64,000 nt of DNA. Source: Aquibaculum sediminis (GTDB taxonomy: Bacteria > Pseudomonadota > Alphaproteobacteria > Kiloniellales > DSM-21159). The position numbers and the translations under genes were made by a program. The stretch spans positions 1 through 64,000 of the forward strand of contig NZ_JBFCVK010000011.1 in NCBI RefSeq assembly GCF_040712085.1. Reading direction: 5' to 3'. Positions 25,344 to 34,179 of this stretch are shown here, piece by piece. The notes beneath the pieces are model-generated. The model saw nothing but the letters and a program-made list of their open reading frames with translations, did not search any database and was not told the origin of the DNA. Position 1 is the first letter of the stretch. Each line of letters opens with the position of its first letter.

Positions 25344-26588
25344 TCAACGCTGATAGGGCCCGCGGGCCAGGAACTCCTCGGGGTCCCAGGTCCAGAACTG
25401 GGAGACTTCCTCGTAGGTCTTGATCGGAACGTTGACGAGAATCTCGCCCAACACCGGGTGCTCGCGCTGGCGCACTTCGGAGACATAGACGTTCTGGATT
25501 GGATTGTCGTAGTCATCGAGCTTGAGCGGGCCTCGCGGCGCATTGATCTCTGCCGCCCGTACAGCCGCTAAGAACGCCTCGACATCCTCGATATCGCCTT
25601 CGATGGCGTCGAGCGCCGTTTTTGTCCAGAGACCGCTGGTATAACCGCTTTCGGCCATCCAGGAGGGCATTTGCTGGTGGCGCTCTACGAAGGCATCCAC
25701 GAAAGCGTCATTCTCTGGAGTCTCAATACCGGCCACATAGTTCAGCGCGTTGCTGATCAGTCCAATAGCGCGCTCGTCGACCTGCGGCAGCGCGTCCTCG
25801 TGCAGCCAGTAGCCGCCGTAGATCTGGTGGCGGCGATCCATTCCGAAGTCGAACCAAGCGTCAAACAAACGGATGCGGTCGGCGCCGACGATGGTGACTG
25901 CAACGCCATCAGTGTCGCTCGGGATTCCTGCGATGACGGGCCCGTAGTCGGTCGTCCCAATGGGGCTCCAGATCAGGCTCGCCACCTCGCCGCCCAGTTC
26001 AGTAAATGACTGAATCGCGCCCAGGGTCACTTCCTGTCCAAAGGTGTAGTCCTGGCCAATGAAGGTCACGTTTCGCAGGCCCAACTCGTTGTAGAGGTAG
26101 TCACCGAAGGGGTGGCCAATCTGGCTGGCTGAAAGGGCCGTCCGCACGACAGTCGGGACTCTATCCCACTTGGTGATATCGTCGGCGCCCGCAGGATCGA
26201 GGATCACAGGCACGCCCGTCTCTCGGCTGACTTGTGCGACCGCGGGCCCCTCGTGCCCGCAGAGAGGGCCAACCAGAACATGGACATCCTCCTGGTCGAC
26301 GAGCCGGCGGGCCTGGGTAATCGCTTGGTCGGGATTGCAGGCGGTGTCGGCCACTATCACGCGCACTTCGCGGCCGCCTGCTGTGTGTTCGGCTTCTTCC
26401 CAGAACAGTTGGTGACCGTTGACCATATCATTGCCAGGCTGTGCCAATGGCCCGGTCAGAGGCGCCAGCAGACCGATGCGGATTTCTTGAGCCTGTGCGG
26501 GCCCAATGATCGAAAAGCTCGCGATCGCAAATGCGCCGGTTAGCAGAGCAATGCCACTGCCGATCCTCGATCGAACTCCTTGCTTCAT
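25344..26588 (-). CDS. livK: Liv-type ABC transporter substrate-binding protein
   Basis: A 414-residue periplasmic type I binding protein. A Sec signal peptide (MKQGVRSRIGSGIALLTGAF through GPAQAQ) is followed by IRIGLLAPLTGPLAQPGNDM and a two-lobed fold with VHVLVGPLCGHEGPAVAQVS. It is longer than E. coli LivK (about 350 mature) and resembles amide/urea or aromatic-acid binding members as much as branched-chain ones, so the ligand is open. The ATG at 26588 follows AATTGGGAGGAATCG, a good RBS. A 90-bp gap separates it from livH. Confidence 0.88.
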   Translation of the reverse strand: MKQGVRSRIGSGIALLTGAFAIASFSIIGPAQAQEIRIGLLAPLTGPLAQPGNDMVNGHQLFWEEAEHTAGGREVRVIVADTACNPDQAITQARRLVDQEDVHVLVGPLCGHEGPAVAQVSRETGVPVILDPAGADDITKWDRVPTVVRTALSASQIGHPFGDYLYNELGLRNVTFIGQDYTFGQEVTLGAIQSFTELGGEVASLIWSPIGTTDYGPVIAGIPSDTDGVAVTIVGADRIRLFDAWFDFGMDRRHQIYGGYWLHEDALPQVDERAIGLISNALNYVAGIETPENDAFVDAFVERHQQMPSWMAESGYTSGLWTKTALDAIEGDIEDVEAFLAAVRAAEINAPRGPLKLDDYDNPIQNVYVSEVRQREHPVLGEILVNVPIKTYEEVSQFWTWDPEEFLARGPYQR

Positions 26589-26805
26589 CGATTCCTCCCA
26601 ATTCCCTGTTTGGTTGCCGAGATCCCGGTTGCTCCAGGGTTCGCTGATCCGTGCCACCACTGCCTTGACCAGGCCGCTTCGCCCGTGATCACATTAACCA
26701 ATTCTTGCCATAAGGCCGAGCTTGGTCAACTTATTATGGAGCGGCGAGGGCTTTCCATCATGCTCAATCCGATAGGCCCACTGTCCCCGGGAGAAAGGAA
26801 ACGCT

Positions 26806-29136
26806 GTGACGGAACATTCCATACGCTTCGCAAGTGACCCGCGTGCGCTGCGCAGCGAGGACCAGCCGTTGCTGACCGGGCGAGCGCTGTTCACGGACGA
26901 TCTGAGTCTTCCTGGACAGCTTTATGCGGTATTCGCGCGCTCGCCTCATGCTCATGCGCGCATCGGCGAGATCGATGTGACGCGAGCGCTCAAGATGCCT
27001 GGGGTGGCGGCGGTTTTCACGGGCAAGGATGTCGCCGAGGCCGACTTAGGCCCGATACCCATGGCGATGCGCTTCAAGAATAGCGATGGCACGCCGATGG
27101 CGCTCGCGCCTTTGCCGGTCTTACCCAGGGACCGAGTCCGCTACGTCGGCGAGGCGTTCGCGATGGTCGTGGCGGAGACGGTCGCGCTGGCGCAGGATGC
27201 TGTAGAACAACTGGTCGCTGAGTTCGATGAACTGCCCGCCGCGACGACGGCAAGGGCGGCCCAGGAGGTGATCGAACCCATCTGGAGGGAGGCTCCCGAC
27301 AACATCGCGCTCGACTGGGAAGATGGCGATGCGGAAGCGGTCGACAACGCCTTCTCCACCGCGGCGCATGTTGTCACCATTCGCTTGGAAGACACGCGAG
27401 TTGCGCCGAGTGCGATGGAGCCTCGCGCCGCGATTGGAGAATGGGATCCTGAGCAGCAGCGCTTTACACTGACGGCCGGAACACAGGGAGTTGCGCTGGT
27501 CCGAAAGATGTTCGCGGAGCACGTTTTCAACGTTCCTCTCGATCGTATTCGGGTGCGCACCTATGACGTGGGCGGCGGCTTCGGCATGAAGGTGCAGCCC
27601 TATGCCGAGTATGCAGCCGTGATGTTCGCCGCGCGCTGCCTTGGGCGGCCCGTGAAATGGACGGCTACCCGGGTAGAAAGCTTTCTCACGGATACTCACG
27701 GACGCGACGGTGTGCTCGACGGAGCCTTGGCACTCGATGCCCAGGGCAGATTTCTTGCCCTGAGGATGCACAACACGGCTGGTATTGGGGCCTACGTGTC
27801 GACTTTCGCGTCGGTCTTCTCGACGAACAATACAAAGAACTGCCTAGCCAACGTCTACACCACCCCGGCCCTCCATTTTCGCGTTCAAGCGATGCTCACC
27901 AATGCTGCACCGGTCGGCCCATATCGGGGCGCCGGCCGCCCGGAGGCCATTTACCTCGTAGAGCGACTTATAGATAAGGCCGCCCGCGCCACTGGCATTG
28001 ACCGGATCGAGCTCAGACGCCGAAATATGATCTCCCCCACCGCAATTCCCTACAGTGCACCGAACGGGCAAAAATACGACAGCGGTGACTTTGAGGCGGT
28101 TATGGACAAGGCCCTTGATCTTGCAGACTGGAAGGGCTTTGCGAAGCGTCATTCAGCCTCGCGCAAGGAAGGAAAGCTCCGAGGAATAGGCCTTTGTTCT
28201 TTTCTGGAGGTGGCTGGCGGCATCCTCGACGAATCTGTCGATCTTCGCATCGAACCGGACGGCACCGCTGCGCTGAGACTTGGCGTACAGTCCATCGGCC
28301 AAGGGCATCTCACGACCTTTACCCGGATTGTCGCTGATGCCCTGGGCATTGCCGCCGAATCGGTGCGGTTGATTGAAGGTGACAGCGACGAAGCGCCGAA
28401 GGGTTGGCCGACGGTCGCCTCACGCTCCGCAATGATGGCCGGCAGCGCGACTTTCCGAGCTTGCGAAGAGATTATCGAAAAAGGCCGTCTAGTGGCAGGA
28501 AGCCTCCTGGAGGCGGCGACCGCCGATATCACCTACGAAGCAGGAGTATTCAGCATCGTCGGGACCGACCGACGTGTATCACTGGGTGAAGTCGCCGGCC
28601 GGGCCAGGGAAATGACCAACTTGCCTGAGCACTTCACGAACGGGCTGGATACCGTTGCGGAGTTTGTTTCCTCTGGGATGAGCTTTCCGAACGGCTGTCA
28701 CGTCTGTGAGGTTGAGATCGACCGCGAAACCGGCGAGGTGAAAGTGGTCGGATACGTAGCGGTCGACGATGTGGGCGTCATCCTCAATGAGCCCATTGTG
28801 GAGGGGCAAATTCATGGTGGCATCGCACAAGGGCTGGGGCAGGTTCTTGGAGAACAGGTTATCTATGACGATAACGGTCAGCTCCAGACAGCGTCGTTCA
28901 TGGATTACAGAATGCCGCGCGCTATGGATTTCCCGCAATTGCGGCTGACTCACCACGTCGCTCCCTGCGCCACGAACCCGCTGGGCGTCAAGGGGGCCGG
29001 AGAGTCCGGTGTCGCCGGCGCGATTCCTGCTGCGATGAACGCTATTCATGATGCCCTAAGCCACGAAGGAATAGAGGATTTTGATATGCCCGCTACTCCT
29101 GCCCGGGTCTGGAAGGCGCTTAATGGGCGATTGTAG
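26806..29136 (+). CDS. Xanthine dehydrogenase family molybdopterin-binding subunit, orphan
   Basis: A 776-residue molybdenum hydroxylase large subunit. It has the aldehyde oxidase/xanthine dehydrogenase a/b hammerhead (LRSEDQPLLTGRALFTDDL), the cofactor region VGGGFGMKVQPYAE and PYRGAGRPEAIYLVERLID. The catalytic glutamate lies in LGVKGAGESGVAGAIPA near the C-terminus. The start is GTG behind GGAGAAAGGAAACGCT. Genes for the usual FAD and 2Fe-2S subunits are not adjacent, so partners must be encoded elsewhere. It is divergent from the liv operon, which may import its substrate. It lacks the VAYRCSFR loop of true CO dehydrogenase. Confidence 0.9.
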   Translation: MTEHSIRFASDPRALRSEDQPLLTGRALFTDDLSLPGQLYAVFARSPHAHARIGEIDVTRALKMPGVAAVFTGKDVAEADLGPIPMAMRFKNSDGTPMALAPLPVLPRDRVRYVGEAFAMVVAETVALAQDAVEQLVAEFDELPAATTARAAQEVIEPIWREAPDNIALDWEDGDAEAVDNAFSTAAHVVTIRLEDTRVAPSAMEPRAAIGEWDPEQQRFTLTAGTQGVALVRKMFAEHVFNVPLDRIRVRTYDVGGGFGMKVQPYAEYAAVMFAARCLGRPVKWTATRVESFLTDTHGRDGVLDGALALDAQGRFLALRMHNTAGIGAYVSTFASVFSTNNTKNCLANVYTTPALHFRVQAMLTNAAPVGPYRGAGRPEAIYLVERLIDKAARATGIDRIELRRRNMISPTAIPYSAPNGQKYDSGDFEAVMDKALDLADWKGFAKRHSASRKEGKLRGIGLCSFLEVAGGILDESVDLRIEPDGTAALRLGVQSIGQGHLTTFTRIVADALGIAAESVRLIEGDSDEAPKGWPTVASRSAMMAGSATFRACEEIIEKGRLVAGSLLEAATADITYEAGVFSIVGTDRRVSLGEVAGRAREMTNLPEHFTNGLDTVAEFVSSGMSFPNGCHVCEVEIDRETGEVKVVGYVAVDDVGVILNEPIVEGQIHGGIAQGLGQVLGEQVIYDDNGQLQTASFMDYRMPRAMDFPQLRLTHHVAPCATNPLGVKGAGESGVAGAIPAAMNAIHDALSHEGIEDFDMPATPARVWKALNGRL

Positions 29137-29531
29137 CCAAGCCTAGGCTAGTGCAATGATGAGACCCCTTTCAGCATCGAAGCTACCGCCGAGAGCTACA
29201 GGCGGACATGAAGGATGGGCTTGGGCACCGGAGGGTTACTGAAAGGCCGCGGTCGCTCCCTCATCGAGCAAGACAGAGGGGGCCTACAGTGCCGCCATCT
29301 CGGGAGGATGCCACGTGTAGCAGACGAGCAAATCAAGTTGGCGGCGCGCCCCCGCACCCAGTAATTCTTTCGTTTTATCAAAAAATTTAGATGACGCAAG
29401 GCGCCCTCCGGGGCGCCTTTTTCAGGTTGCAACTGACTGGCAAAATAGCACGCGATTAAAAAAAACTTACAACGAGGCGCGCTTGCTCCGTGCGCACGAA
29501 ACCGAGGGGTCCAAACATTGGGATCAATCCA
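29137..29531. other. 395-bp gap between convergent genes
   Basis: No protein-coding gene is supported. The stretch contains one strong terminator at 29398-29422, 260 bp beyond the stop of the upstream gene. An AT-rich tail precedes the convergent peptidase gene. I looked for a tRNA ending near CCCGCACCCA (29350) but found no T-loop or cloverleaf. A small untranslated RNA ending at the terminator is possible but not shown. Confidence 0.35.
29398..29422 (+). terminator. Rho-independent terminator
   Basis: A perfect 9-bp stem, AAGGCGCCC with GGGCGCCTT around TCCG, runs into TTTTT. It terminates plus-strand transcripts from the molybdenum hydroxylase gene or from an unrecognised RNA in the gap. 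Confidence 0.85.
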
Positions 29532-30458
29532 CTAGTAGATCAACGTTTGACGGAGTCCCCCTTCAGCACTGCTCCCGCGGTACATGCCTTCACAGTTGAA
29601 GGGCATGACGATCTGTCCGTTGTGACCCACAGCGATCAGCCCCCCCGACCCGCCAAGGGCTGTCAGATCGGACATTATGACCGCGGTCGCTGCTTCCTCC
29701 AGACTGGTGCCGAGAAGGCGGACCCGTGCCGCGATTTCGTGTGCCACGCAAAGCCGCAGAAATACCTCCCCATCGCCGGTGGCCGATATCGCGCAGCTCG
29801 CATTTTCGGCATAGGTGCCGGCACCGATCACCGGACTGTCCCCAACCCGTCCCTGGTGCTTGCCGGTCATTCCGCCTGTTGACGTCGCCGCGGCGAGATT
29901 GCCGGAGCGATCGCGGGCCACGGCACCGACGGTGCCGTGGCGCCGAGAGGGATCAGAGTCGAGCGCACCACTGGCTTCCAGCGCCAGCGTTTGCTGCAGG
30001 CTGTCCCAGCGCTCCTGGGTAAAAAAATAGCTCTCGGGCTCGAATGCTAGGCCCATCTCTCGCCCAAGTGCGATCGCGCCCTCACCTGCGAGTAAAACGT
30101 GCGGTGAGCGTTCGAGTACGGCGCGCGCCAGAAGCACAGGGTTCCTCGGGCCGCAAATGCCGGCAATCGCGCCGGCCCGGCGCTCACGCCCCTCCATTGC
30201 CGCCGCGTCCATCTCGTGGCGTCCTTCGCGGGTAAACACTGCGCCGCGCCCAGCATTGAACAGCGGTTCGTCCTCTAGTGCGCAGACGGCAGCGGTGACC
30301 GCATCAAGGGCCGCTCCCTCGGCTGCGAGCACCGCCTCACCAGCGCTCAAGACCTTATCGAGAGCGCGGTGAGTCTCTGCCTCGCGCTCGGCGCTCAACG
30401 CGGTGCGTGTGAGGACGCCGGCTCCGCCGTGGATCGCGATTGCATATGCATTACTCAT
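29532..30458 (-). CDS. iaaA: Isoaspartyl peptidase / L-asparaginase (Ntn hydrolase, IaaA-like)
   Basis: A 308-residue N-terminal-nucleophile hydrolase. It opens YAIAIHGGAGVL, has FNAGRGAVFTREGRHEMDAAAMEG with the LFNAGxGAVxTxxGxxEMDA motif. Self-cleavage is expected between Gly175 and Thr176 in RRHGTVGAVA, making Thr176 the nucleophile. TSTGGMTGKHQGRVGDSPV and IGAGTYAEN form the substrate site. This family hydrolyses beta-aspartyl dipeptides, including beta-Asp-Arg released from cyanophycin. It is divergent from the cyanophycinase gene 155 bp away, so it probably completes cyanophycin breakdown. Confidence 0.92.
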   Translation of the reverse strand: MSNAYAIAIHGGAGVLTRTALSAEREAETHRALDKVLSAGEAVLAAEGAALDAVTAAVCALEDEPLFNAGRGAVFTREGRHEMDAAAMEGRERRAGAIAGICGPRNPVLLARAVLERSPHVLLAGEGAIALGREMGLAFEPESYFFTQERWDSLQQTLALEASGALDSDPSRRHGTVGAVARDRSGNLAAATSTGGMTGKHQGRVGDSPVIGAGTYAENASCAISATGDGEVFLRLCVAHEIAARVRLLGTSLEEAATAVIMSDLTALGGSGGLIAVGHNGQIVMPFNCEGMYRGSSAEGGLRQTLIY

Positions 30459-30613
30459 GCCGAGACCTTCACGCTTCCCAGGCTTACACTTGCCCGATCC
30501 GGAGCTTTGGGCGAATCATGGCGCCACTCACTGCCGGACGCACCAACGTCGATAGCGCCGCGGTTACCATGAGCGATACACTCCAGCGAAGGAGTGCCGG
30601 AGAATTAAACCTG

Positions 30614-31474
30614 ATGCATATGCCCCTGAAAGTCAGCCCAAAAGGTCCCCTGATCGCGATTGGGGGGGCTGAAGATAAGACGTCCGAATCGGAAATCCTG
30701 CGCAGCGTCCTCGTCCTCTCGGGAGAAACTGCCCCATCCGTCGGCGTCATAACCACAGCGAGCAGCATCCCCGAGGACGTGTTCGAAGGCTACCGGTCCG
30801 CATTCGAACGGCTTGGAGCGTCTAAGGTCCTCGACGTGCGGATCCGCGACCGGGCCGATGCGAATGATCCGAAATTCGTCGATATGATCGAGTGCTCGGA
30901 TGTGATCTTCATTTCCGGTGGGGATCAAATGCGGCTGACATACATTTTCGGTGGATCGAGCGCTCTCGCCGCTATCCGCCACCGACATGCGGAAGGGATA
31001 ACGGTTGCCGGCACGAGTGCCGGCGCAGCCTGCCAGTCAAGCACCATGGTCTATGGGGGGTCGGCGAACGATTCACTGCGCAAGGGGGCGGTCAAGATGA
31101 GCGCCGGCTTCGGGCTGGTGGAAGGTGTCATCATCGACACGCACTTCCTCGAACGCGGTCGGTTTTCGCGCCTCATGGAAGTCGGTGCAACCAACCCAGA
31201 ATATCTTGGTGTCGGGCTTGGCGAGGATGCCGGCGTACTGTTTGAGGACGACCATATCCTGGCCTTCGGCCGCGGGCATGTCATTATAGTTGATAGTTCG
31301 GAAACGACGGGTTCGAATGTTTTTGAACTATCAGATGGAGAACCGGTTTCTGTCCACAATGTTAAGATGCATGCCCTTGTCAAGGGATACGGGTACAGAT
31401 TAAGCGATCGAAAAGTCCTAAGCCCTGAGGACCTGAGAGGCGAGCGACTGGAGGTGCGGATTGAATATACTTGA
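30614..31474 (+). CDS. cphB: Cyanophycinase
   Basis: A 286-residue S51-family serine peptidase that exo-cleaves cyanophycin to beta-Asp-Arg dipeptides. GPLIAIGGAEDK, CSDVIFISGGDQMRLT and the nucleophile motif GITVAGTSAGAACQS (Ser135) are diagnostic, followed by FGLVEGVIIDTHFLERGRFSRL. I chose the ATG at 30614 because it begins just before the conserved block and has GGAG about 12 bp upstream; ATGs at 30569 and 30518 are alternatives. Its last 14 bp overlap the cphA start. It is cytoplasmic by lack of a signal peptide. Confidence 0.92.
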   Translation: MHMPLKVSPKGPLIAIGGAEDKTSESEILRSVLVLSGETAPSVGVITTASSIPEDVFEGYRSAFERLGASKVLDVRIRDRADANDPKFVDMIECSDVIFISGGDQMRLTYIFGGSSALAAIRHRHAEGITVAGTSAGAACQSSTMVYGGSANDSLRKGAVKMSAGFGLVEGVIIDTHFLERGRFSRLMEVGATNPEYLGVGLGEDAGVLFEDDHILAFGRGHVIIVDSSETTGSNVFELSDGEPVSVHNVKMHALVKGYGYRLSDRKVLSPEDLRGERLEVRIEYT

Positions 31475-34103
31475 GCATCGCGCATTGCGCGGACCAAATT
31501 TTTACAGTCGCTATCCGGCGATTTACATGCGTCTGGACATCGAAGCTCTCGAAGATCGGCCAAGCGACAAGGTCCCCGACATCGCCGAAAGGCTCGAGAC
31601 CCTCATCCCCTCCATCTACGAGCATCGCTGTTCGGTCGGGGAGCCGGGCGGCTTCCTGCAACGGGTGCGCAACGGCACCTACGCTGGCCACATGGTCGAG
31701 CATGTGGCGATCGAGTTGCAGAACCTGATCGGCTTTTCGGTGGGATACGGCAAAACCGTCGACAGCTACGAGCCCGGAATCTACAACGTCGTCTATCGAT
31801 ATCGTGACGAGGCGACCGGAATCGCGGCGGGCAAGGCGGCCGTCGAGATCGTCAAGAAGCTCTACGACGGCGACGAGTTCCACTTGCAGCCGATCGTCGA
31901 CCACCTCAAGGAGGTGCGCGATTCCAACGCGTTGGGCCCATCGACCGGCTCGATCGTCGCCGCGGCAAAGGCGCGGAAGATTCCCTACGCCAATCTCACC
32001 CAAGGCACGAGCTACACCCAGCTTGGGCACGGCGTGAAACAACGGCGCTTCCAGGCGACGGTCACTGACGCGTCCGGGATCATTGGCCACTCCCTCGCTG
32101 ACGACAAGGAGTGGACCAAGCAGATCCTCGACGAAGCCGGTATACCGGTCCCACGGGGGCAGGTTTGCCACTCGTTCGAGGAAGCGCAGGCCGCAGCCGA
32201 ATGGATTGGCTGGCCGGTCGTCACCAAGCCGCTTTCGGGCAACCATGGTCGCGGCGTTACCACCAGTATTGGCTCTATGGAGGATTTGAAGTCCGGTTAC
32301 GACGCCGCTCTGGCCCGTGTCCGGGACGCCTCGCAAGCGGTAATGGTAGAAAGCTACATTGCGGGAGAGGATCACCGGATATTGGTGATCGGCGGCAAGC
32401 TTGTCGCCGCCGCCCGGCGCCGGCCGGCCCACGTCGAGGGCGACGGAAAGAGCACCATTAAGCAACTCGTGGACATCGAGAACTCGGACCCTCGTCGCGG
32501 CGTCGGCCACGAGAACCTGCTGACGCAGATCGAGATCGATGTGCAAACCCAACGGATGCTGGAACAGGCTGGCTCCACGCTAGAAACCGTGCTCCCCAAG
32601 GGCGAGGTCGCGCTGCTGAAATCCACCGCCAACATCTCGACCGGTGGCACTGCAACCGATCTGACCGACGAGGTGCACCCCGAGGTGCGCTTCGCAATGG
32701 AGCGGATCGGCCGCCTCATCGGCCTGGACATCATCGGCATCGACCTCTTGGCCGAGACCCTGTCGGTGCCGCTCGAGCAGCAATCTGCCGGCGTTGTCGA
32801 AGTCAACGCCGGGCCTGGCTTTCGCATGCACATGTCGCCGACCCATGGCACGCCGCGGCCGGTGGGTGAACATGTGGTCGACATGCTGTTTCCAGATCAT
32901 GCCGACAATGGCCGCATCCCGATCACCGCAATCACCGGCACCAACGGCAAGACGACGACAACACGGCTGACGACACACATCCTGCGCCAAGCAGGGCATT
33001 CCGTTGGCATGGGGTGTACGGGCACGGTCGAGATTGACAACCATGTAATCCTGCGCGGTGACTATTCCGGACCGGCGGCGGCACAGGCCGTGCTGCGCGA
33101 ACCGACCGTCGAGCATGCCGTGCTGGAAGTCGCGCGCGGCGGCATCATGCGCCGTGGGCTCGGCTTCGACGAATGCGACGTCGGGGTTCTGCTCAATATT
33201 GCCTCCGATCACCTTGGGGAAAGCGACATCCACACCCTCGAAGACTTGGCGCGTTGCAAGACAGTCGTGGTCGACGCGGTCAAGGACGAAGGCGGTTACT
33301 GCGTTCTGAACGCTGATGACCCCCTGGTGATGGAGCACGGCAGCTACTGGGCACGTGGCGAGATCATCTACTTCACCATGGATCCCCGACATCCTTCGCT
33401 CGTCGAGCACCTGAGCAACCTCGGCATGGTGGTAACCGTCAAGAACGGCCGCATCGTGCTCGTGCGTGGCAAGGTCACGGCGGAGATCGTGGAGGTCAAT
33501 GACGTACCGATCGCGTTCGAGGGACATGCACCCTTCAATGTGCAGAACGCAATGGCTGCAGCCGCCGTCGCCATTGCTCATGGGCTCGAAATCGACGACA
33601 TCCGCGCCGGGCTTCTCACCTTCCATCCCACGCCAGCTCAGATGCCGGGGCGCACGAACTACTTCGAGGCGGACGGCGTGAAATGCCTGATCGACTATGG
33701 TCATAACGTGCCAGCGCTGAAGGCGTTGGTGCCTCTGGTACGCGGTCTGTCCACGAAGCGCAAAATCGGTGTCGCCACTGCGCCCGGAAATCGCCGGGAC
33801 GAGGACCTCTCGGCTCTCGGCGCACAACTTGCGAGCATGTGCGACACATTGTTCGTTTATGAGACCGACGCCCGTGGCCGTCCGCCGGGTGAGACGGCCA
33901 GCTTGATCCATAGCGGCGCCGCCGAAGCGGATGGCGCGTGCCAGGTCGAGACCATCATGAGTGAGCAGGAGGCGGTAGCCCGCGCCATTGCCCTGGCCGA
34001 GCCGGGGGATTTCCTCCTGCTGCTCGTTGACGACATCGAGGGGACAACAGACCGGCTCAAGGGACGCAGCTTTCCCACCAAGGCGGAGATCGCTCAACCT
34101 TGA
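31461..34103 (+). CDS. cphA: Cyanophycin synthetase
   Basis: An 880-residue enzyme that extends a poly-aspartate backbone and attaches arginine side chains using ATP. After an N-terminal domain (LEHRALRGPNFYSRYPAIYM) comes an ATP-grasp module (WPVVTKPLSGNHGRGV, VVEVNAGPGFRMHMSPT), then a Mur-ligase-like module with P-loop ITAITGTNGKTTTTRL, GCDVGVLLNIASDHLG-like ECDVGVLLNIASDHLG and LIDYGHNVPALKAL. The length fits CphA1. The start is TTG with CTGGAGG upstream, overlapping cphB. The stop codon lies inside a perfect 18-bp inverted repeat. Confidence 0.95.
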   Translation: MNILEHRALRGPNFYSRYPAIYMRLDIEALEDRPSDKVPDIAERLETLIPSIYEHRCSVGEPGGFLQRVRNGTYAGHMVEHVAIELQNLIGFSVGYGKTVDSYEPGIYNVVYRYRDEATGIAAGKAAVEIVKKLYDGDEFHLQPIVDHLKEVRDSNALGPSTGSIVAAAKARKIPYANLTQGTSYTQLGHGVKQRRFQATVTDASGIIGHSLADDKEWTKQILDEAGIPVPRGQVCHSFEEAQAAAEWIGWPVVTKPLSGNHGRGVTTSIGSMEDLKSGYDAALARVRDASQAVMVESYIAGEDHRILVIGGKLVAAARRRPAHVEGDGKSTIKQLVDIENSDPRRGVGHENLLTQIEIDVQTQRMLEQAGSTLETVLPKGEVALLKSTANISTGGTATDLTDEVHPEVRFAMERIGRLIGLDIIGIDLLAETLSVPLEQQSAGVVEVNAGPGFRMHMSPTHGTPRPVGEHVVDMLFPDHADNGRIPITAITGTNGKTTTTRLTTHILRQAGHSVGMGCTGTVEIDNHVILRGDYSGPAAAQAVLREPTVEHAVLEVARGGIMRRGLGFDECDVGVLLNIASDHLGESDIHTLEDLARCKTVVVDAVKDEGGYCVLNADDPLVMEHGSYWARGEIIYFTMDPRHPSLVEHLSNLGMVVTVKNGRIVLVRGKVTAEIVEVNDVPIAFEGHAPFNVQNAMAAAAVAIAHGLEIDDIRAGLLTFHPTPAQMPGRTNYFEADGVKCLIDYGHNVPALKALVPLVRGLSTKRKIGVATAPGNRRDEDLSALGAQLASMCDTLFVYETDARGRPPGETASLIHSGAAEADGACQVETIMSEQEAVARAIALAEPGDFLLLLVDDIEGTTDRLKGRSFPTKAEIAQP

Positions 34104-34117
34104 GCGATCTCCGCCTT
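34080..34117 (+). repeat. Perfect 18-bp inverted repeat spanning the cphA stop codon
   Basis: AAGGCGGAGATCGCTCAA (34080-34097) is the exact reverse complement of 34100-34117 with only CC between. The TGA stop at 34101-34103 is in the right arm. No T-tract follows. In RNA this is a very stable hairpin between cphA and the ATP-grasp gene. It could limit read-through, protect the cphA message from 3' decay or act as a factor-dependent terminator. Confidence 0.9.
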
Positions 34118-34179
34118 CACCAGATCGTGGCGGCGAGCGCATCACGCCGCCAAGCACACCTGCGTCAGAAAGCATAGGT

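Noticed and set aside
26684..26693. GTGATCACAT upstream of livK, similar to the GntR palindrome core
   Set aside because: Only the central ten bases match and the flanks do not, so chance is likely.
26806..29136. Carbon monoxide dehydrogenase large subunit (CoxL)
   Set aside because: The cysteine-bearing VAYRCSFR active-site loop is missing, and small and medium subunit genes are absent.
29200..29370. Possible tRNA or small RNA before the terminator at 29398
   Set aside because: The CCA-like end at 29350-29360 has no matching acceptor or T-loop, so no RNA gene was called.
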